Below, piece by piece: positions 14,523-16,834 of a DNA stretch of 16,834 bases. Within the stretch, counting starts at the first letter, position 1. Each line of letters opens with the position of its first letter. Location: positions 1 to 16,834 of the forward strand of contig JAPLMH010000018.1 in the NCBI GenBank assembly GCA_026387135.1, given 5' to 3'. A program made the position numbers and the translations under genes. The notes below the pieces were generated by a model, which was given only the letters and a program-made list of their open reading frames with translations, was not told the DNA's origin and did no database searches. This DNA comes from Candidatus Omnitrophota bacterium. GTDB taxonomy: Bacteria > Omnitrophota > Gorgyraeia > 2-01-FULL-45-10.

Positions 14523-15317
14523 CTATTTATCCCCTCGCAACAGCTTCTCTATGTTTTCCGCCGTCTCGAGGTCATCGTCTTTGGATTCGACCTTTTTGCT
14601 CGCATCCTGCGCGTCGGCCTCTTCCTTCTTCAAGGCCCGTGCCGCCGGTATCTCCACCAGCTTCATCTGCCTCTGCCATATTATATACGAGCCCGCGCCT
14701 ATCACGCCCAGAAAACTTATTATTATAAGTATAAGACGCCATACCGCAGTGGCCGGCAATCCTTTTGCCTGGGCCAAGAGGCTCCTTAATACCACAAGAT
14801 CGGACTTCACCGATTCCAAAAGCTTCACATTGTCACGATAGTTTGAAATATGGCGCTCCGGGTTCGCGGCCGGAATATTCTGCCTGTCCTCTATCTCTTT
14901 TAATTTAGCGTCTATGCTCTGTTTTAGAAAGCTCATCCTTTCGCGATAATCGGTATTCTCCAATAATTTTGAGGTCTTGTCCGCTTCGGCACGTATCGAC
15001 TCCATCTCCTGGGCTGGCACCTGCCAGATATCGTGCATCTCCACATCGCGGTCTACGCTCTGACCCGGGTCGAGGTTATATTCTCCATAGACGTAGTAAG
15101 ACCCCTGCTGATTGTCATACGCTATCTCGAGGTCCCCTTTATCTACGACGTCCTCGGGCTTCACCTCTTTAGGCAAATACGCTTTCACGCTGACCGATTG
15201 TTTTTCCGTTTTAGAGGGATTTACAGCGAGGACTTTAAGAACTATTCCGGAATAGGAATTCGAAACAAAGACCGAGAATGCTATCATAAAAATAGCGAAG
15301 CAGAATATCTTCCTCAT
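14523..15317 (-). CDS. Unknown envelope protein: signal peptide, coiled coil, single TM, acidic tail
   Basis: 264 residues; I do not recognise the family. The start at 15317 is supported by GGGAG 4 nt upstream. Visible parts are a signal peptide (1-23, ending SNSYSG), a beta-rich extracytoplasmic domain (about 24-100, with VSVKAYLPKEVKPEDVV and YYVYGEYNLDPGQ), a charged coiled coil (about 103-185), one membrane helix (about 192-214, RLILIIISFLGVIGAGSYII) and a highly charged cytoplasmic tail (215-264). It is therefore a type I membrane protein with its stalk outside. It follows the coiled-coil protein gene by 19 bp and precedes the peptidase by 2 bp. It might anchor or present one of these neighbours, but this is inference only. 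Confidence 0.8.
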   Translation of the reverse strand: MRKIFCFAIFMIAFSVFVSNSYSGIVLKVLAVNPSKTEKQSVSVKAYLPKEVKPEDVVDKGDLEIAYDNQQGSYYVYGEYNLDPGQSVDRDVEMHDIWQVPAQEMESIRAEADKTSKLLENTDYRERMSFLKQSIDAKLKEIEDRQNIPAANPERHISNYRDNVKLLESVKSDLVVLRSLLAQAKGLPATAVWRLILIIISFLGVIGAGSYIIWQRQMKLVEIPAARALKKEEADAQDASKKVESKDDDLETAENIEKLLRGDK

Positions 15318-15336
15318 ATCACTCCCTTTCCAAAAA

Positions 15337-16834
15337 TTATTTATATTCGAACCATGTCTGCGTCACAGGCTTATGCGCCATGTTCTCAACCATCTTATTA
15401 TTTAATGCCATCGCCGCCTTCAACTGCTGCGTCTTATTTTTCAAGTACTTAATATCCTGGCTCTTCTCTTTAGAGACCTCGAGCAGCTTACTCAAATTCA
15501 CATCCTGACTCGCGCCGAGAGTCTTCAGCTCTTTGCCTATCTTGACAAGCTGTCCATATACGGACTCTATATCGGTGGCGCTACTGGCAACCTCTTTGAC
15601 CTTATTCACGAGGTCGGTGCTTATCTTACCGAGCGCCGATTCTATTATACTGAACTGGCTGTTCAAAGTATCTGCGACATCTTTCAGGTCTGCGAGACTG
15701 GTGGTCGTGCCGAGTATAGTTGCTACCTGTCCCGATATATCCTCAAGATCGGTCCTGATCGCGGATATGATCAATGCGTCCATCGTGCCCTTACTGGACT
15801 CTGAACAAACGATCGTATAATCGCCCACGGTCCACCCGTTTGCAAGAAATACCTCATACTCATATATACCTGACGAACCGGCAACCTCTTTCATCGGGGA
15901 TTGGGAGATCTTTAGCTTATTACGCGGATCGTAAACAGTAATAAACGGTTCGAGGCCCGGGTACGTACGATACCGTACCATAAGCTTACTGCCAAGCCGC
16001 ATCGTGCTCTCCCTGTTAAGGATCTCTGATCTTAGGGATGGCTCCACCGTCTCCCTGATCTGAGTCGGAATGGTGCTTTCAGTCGCCGTCAAAATTTTGG
16101 CTGTCTCAGCTTTTATCGCGCTCGTCTCTGTTTTTATCGCGTTTGTGGATGTATCTATTTTTGATCCTATTACGCTTGTTGCTTCGTCTATCTTTTGCGG
16201 GATGGTGGTCGTAACGGCCGCCTGTATAACGGCAGCCTGTCCCGTTATCGTCTCCAAAAGCGTCTTCTGTTCGGCATGCTCTGTTATCATCTGCGACTGC
16301 GCCTTTGTCACACTTACGTCGAAAGTGCCTCCCGATGTGTAGGGAGTGCTGCTGACGCCATATGTTATAGTTGCCCTGACAAAATATGTCTTACCCTCCT
16401 GTAGGCCCGTCGGGTTCCACACAAATTTATACAATCCCTTATCGTCCGGGAGAATACCGGTAAAGACTTTGAGAGGCGTGTCTGTATCGGTATCATAGTC
16501 GTACACCTTCAGTTCGCAGGACTTAAAATTACTCTTATCGAGCGTATCCGGTATGCCATCCGGCGGTTCTGAGGTATCCATAGGTATAGGCTCCTGCAAT
16601 TTTCCTCGCCGCTCTATCCAGGCAGTTGCGCTTAACGTATCGCTTTGGGCGACATAGGAGTTTGTAAGAATAACGTGCCATTCTATCTGAGCAGAAACAA
16701 CGTTTTCCAATTCGACAAGTATGCCCTTGCTGGCATTTTCAACATTCGATTTGACCTCTACGCCTCTGTCAAAATATGGCGATTTCCCGGAAGCATCGGG
16801 CTTTGTCGACCAGGTAACGACAAATGTACCCGCC
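15337..16834 (-). CDS. C-terminal part of a large beta-sandwich and coiled-coil protein (partial)
   Basis: The frame stays open to the right edge of the window: I translated 16711-16833 and found no stop, so the TTG at 16710 is an internal Leu codon and the true start lies outside. At least 498 residues are present. Counting from that TTG, there is a beta-rich Ig/fibronectin-like domain (about 10-135, with GLYKFVWNPTGLQEGKTYF), a coiled coil rich in Thr, Ala and Lys (about 136-235) with AIKTETSAIKAET repeats, a second beta domain (about 238-318, with GIYEYEVFLANGWTVGDYTI), and a long terminal coiled coil (about 319-445) ending in WFEYK. There is no membrane helix in the visible part. It looks like a secreted or surface filamentous protein. 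I cannot name a family. Confidence 0.75.
   Translation of the reverse strand, partial: AGTFVVTWSTKPDASGKSPYFDRGVEVKSNVENASKGILVELENVVSAQIEWHVILTNSYVAQSDTLSATAWIERRGKLQEPIPMDTSEPPDGIPDTLDKSNFKSCELKVYDYDTDTDTPLKVFTGILPDDKGLYKFVWNPTGLQEGKTYFVRATITYGVSSTPYTSGGTFDVSVTKAQSQMITEHAEQKTLLETITGQAAVIQAAVTTTIPQKIDEATSVIGSKIDTSTNAIKTETSAIKAETAKILTATESTIPTQIRETVEPSLRSEILNRESTMRLGSKLMVRYRTYPGLEPFITVYDPRNKLKISQSPMKEVAGSSGIYEYEVFLANGWTVGDYTIVCSESSKGTMDALIISAIRTDLEDISGQVATILGTTTSLADLKDVADTLNSQFSIIESALGKISTDLVNKVKEVASSATDIESVYGQLVKIGKELKTLGASQDVNLSKLLEVSKEKSQDIKYLKNKTQQLKAAMALNNKMVENMAHKPVTQTWFEYK

Noticed and set aside
16070..16342. Repetitive stretch in the right-edge gene as a CRISPR-like or DNA repeat array
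   Set aside because: The similarity comes from coiled-coil codons (for example AIKTET and AIKAET); there are no uniform repeats with unique spacers.
16708..16710. TTG as the start codon of the right-edge coiled-coil protein
   Set aside because: The frame continues without a stop to the window edge, upstream residues look like ordinary protein, and no ribosome binding site precedes the TTG.
13705..16834. A hidden subunit a (atpB) or atpI among the genes upstream of atpC
   Set aside because: Those proteins have at most a signal peptide and one membrane helix, and none shows the multi-helix pattern of subunit a.
1..16834. tRNA, rRNA, CRISPR arrays or insertion sequences
   Set aside because: I looked for cloverleaf-like segments, regular repeat-spacer patterns and transposase motifs and saw none. 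The genes are packed without room for them, but a covariance-model scan was not possible.

Overview
The window is a densely packed stretch of a bacterial chromosome in which every convincing gene lies on the minus strand, so it reads from right to left. Most gene junctions are overlaps or gaps of 0-25 bp, which suggests one very long operon (or a few coupled ones). The host is almost certainly a diderm (Gram-negative-type) bacterium, because it carries a type II secretion (T2SS)-type pseudopilus and assembly platform. The divergent ATP synthase, the TrpB2-type tryptophan synthase and the frequent ATA isoleucine codons remind me of uncultivated candidate phyla such as Omnitrophota (OP3). That is an impression, not a demonstrated assignment.

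Layout in the direction of transcription. (1) 16834-13705 holds three envelope genes of unknown role: the C-terminal part of a large protein with beta-sandwich and coiled-coil regions (open at the right edge), a signal-peptide/coiled-coil/single-TM protein, and a secreted HExxH metallopeptidase of the peptidase MA type. (2) 13704-8781 holds a compact, divergent F-type ATPase in the order epsilon, c, b-delta fusion, alpha, gamma, beta. No subunit a is present in the window. Epsilon is only 79 residues (no C-terminal helical hairpin), delta survives only as a C-terminal domain fused to b, and the alpha N-terminus is about 13 residues shorter than in E. coli. (3) 8784-1652 holds a T2SS-type inner-membrane machine: GspE ATPase, GspF platform, a PilM-PilN fusion equivalent to GspL, a PilO/GspM protein, minor pseudopilins GspI, GspJ and GspK, and the major pseudopilin GspG. 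Secretin (GspD), GspC, GspH and the prepilin peptidase are not in the window. (4) 1630-272 is an orphan TrpB2-type tryptophan synthase beta subunit directly after gspG. (5) 196-1 holds a consensus promoter (TTGACA-16 bp-TATAAT) overlapped by a 17-bp palindrome, which drives a new gene whose product starts with a signal peptide and runs off the left edge.

How the genes may work together: the T2SS genes supply the ATPase, platform and pseudopilus that push proteins through an outer-membrane secretin encoded elsewhere. The rotary ATPase is translationally coupled to them (atpD and gspE share ATGA), so the two ATP-handling membrane machines are probably co-expressed. The upstream metallopeptidase and coiled-coil proteins could be envelope components of the same programme, but nothing in the sequence proves it.

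The most striking single observation is at the start of gspI. A 7-bp tandem duplication (3847-3863) separates an upstream ATG from the body of the gene. Removing one copy restores a complete prepilin leader (MNPARLDSA|FSMIEL) in frame. This could be a phase-variable switch, a recent lesion, or a rare ATT start codon. The reduced ATP synthase architecture, where delta N-domain and alpha N-terminal helix appear to have been lost together, is the second.
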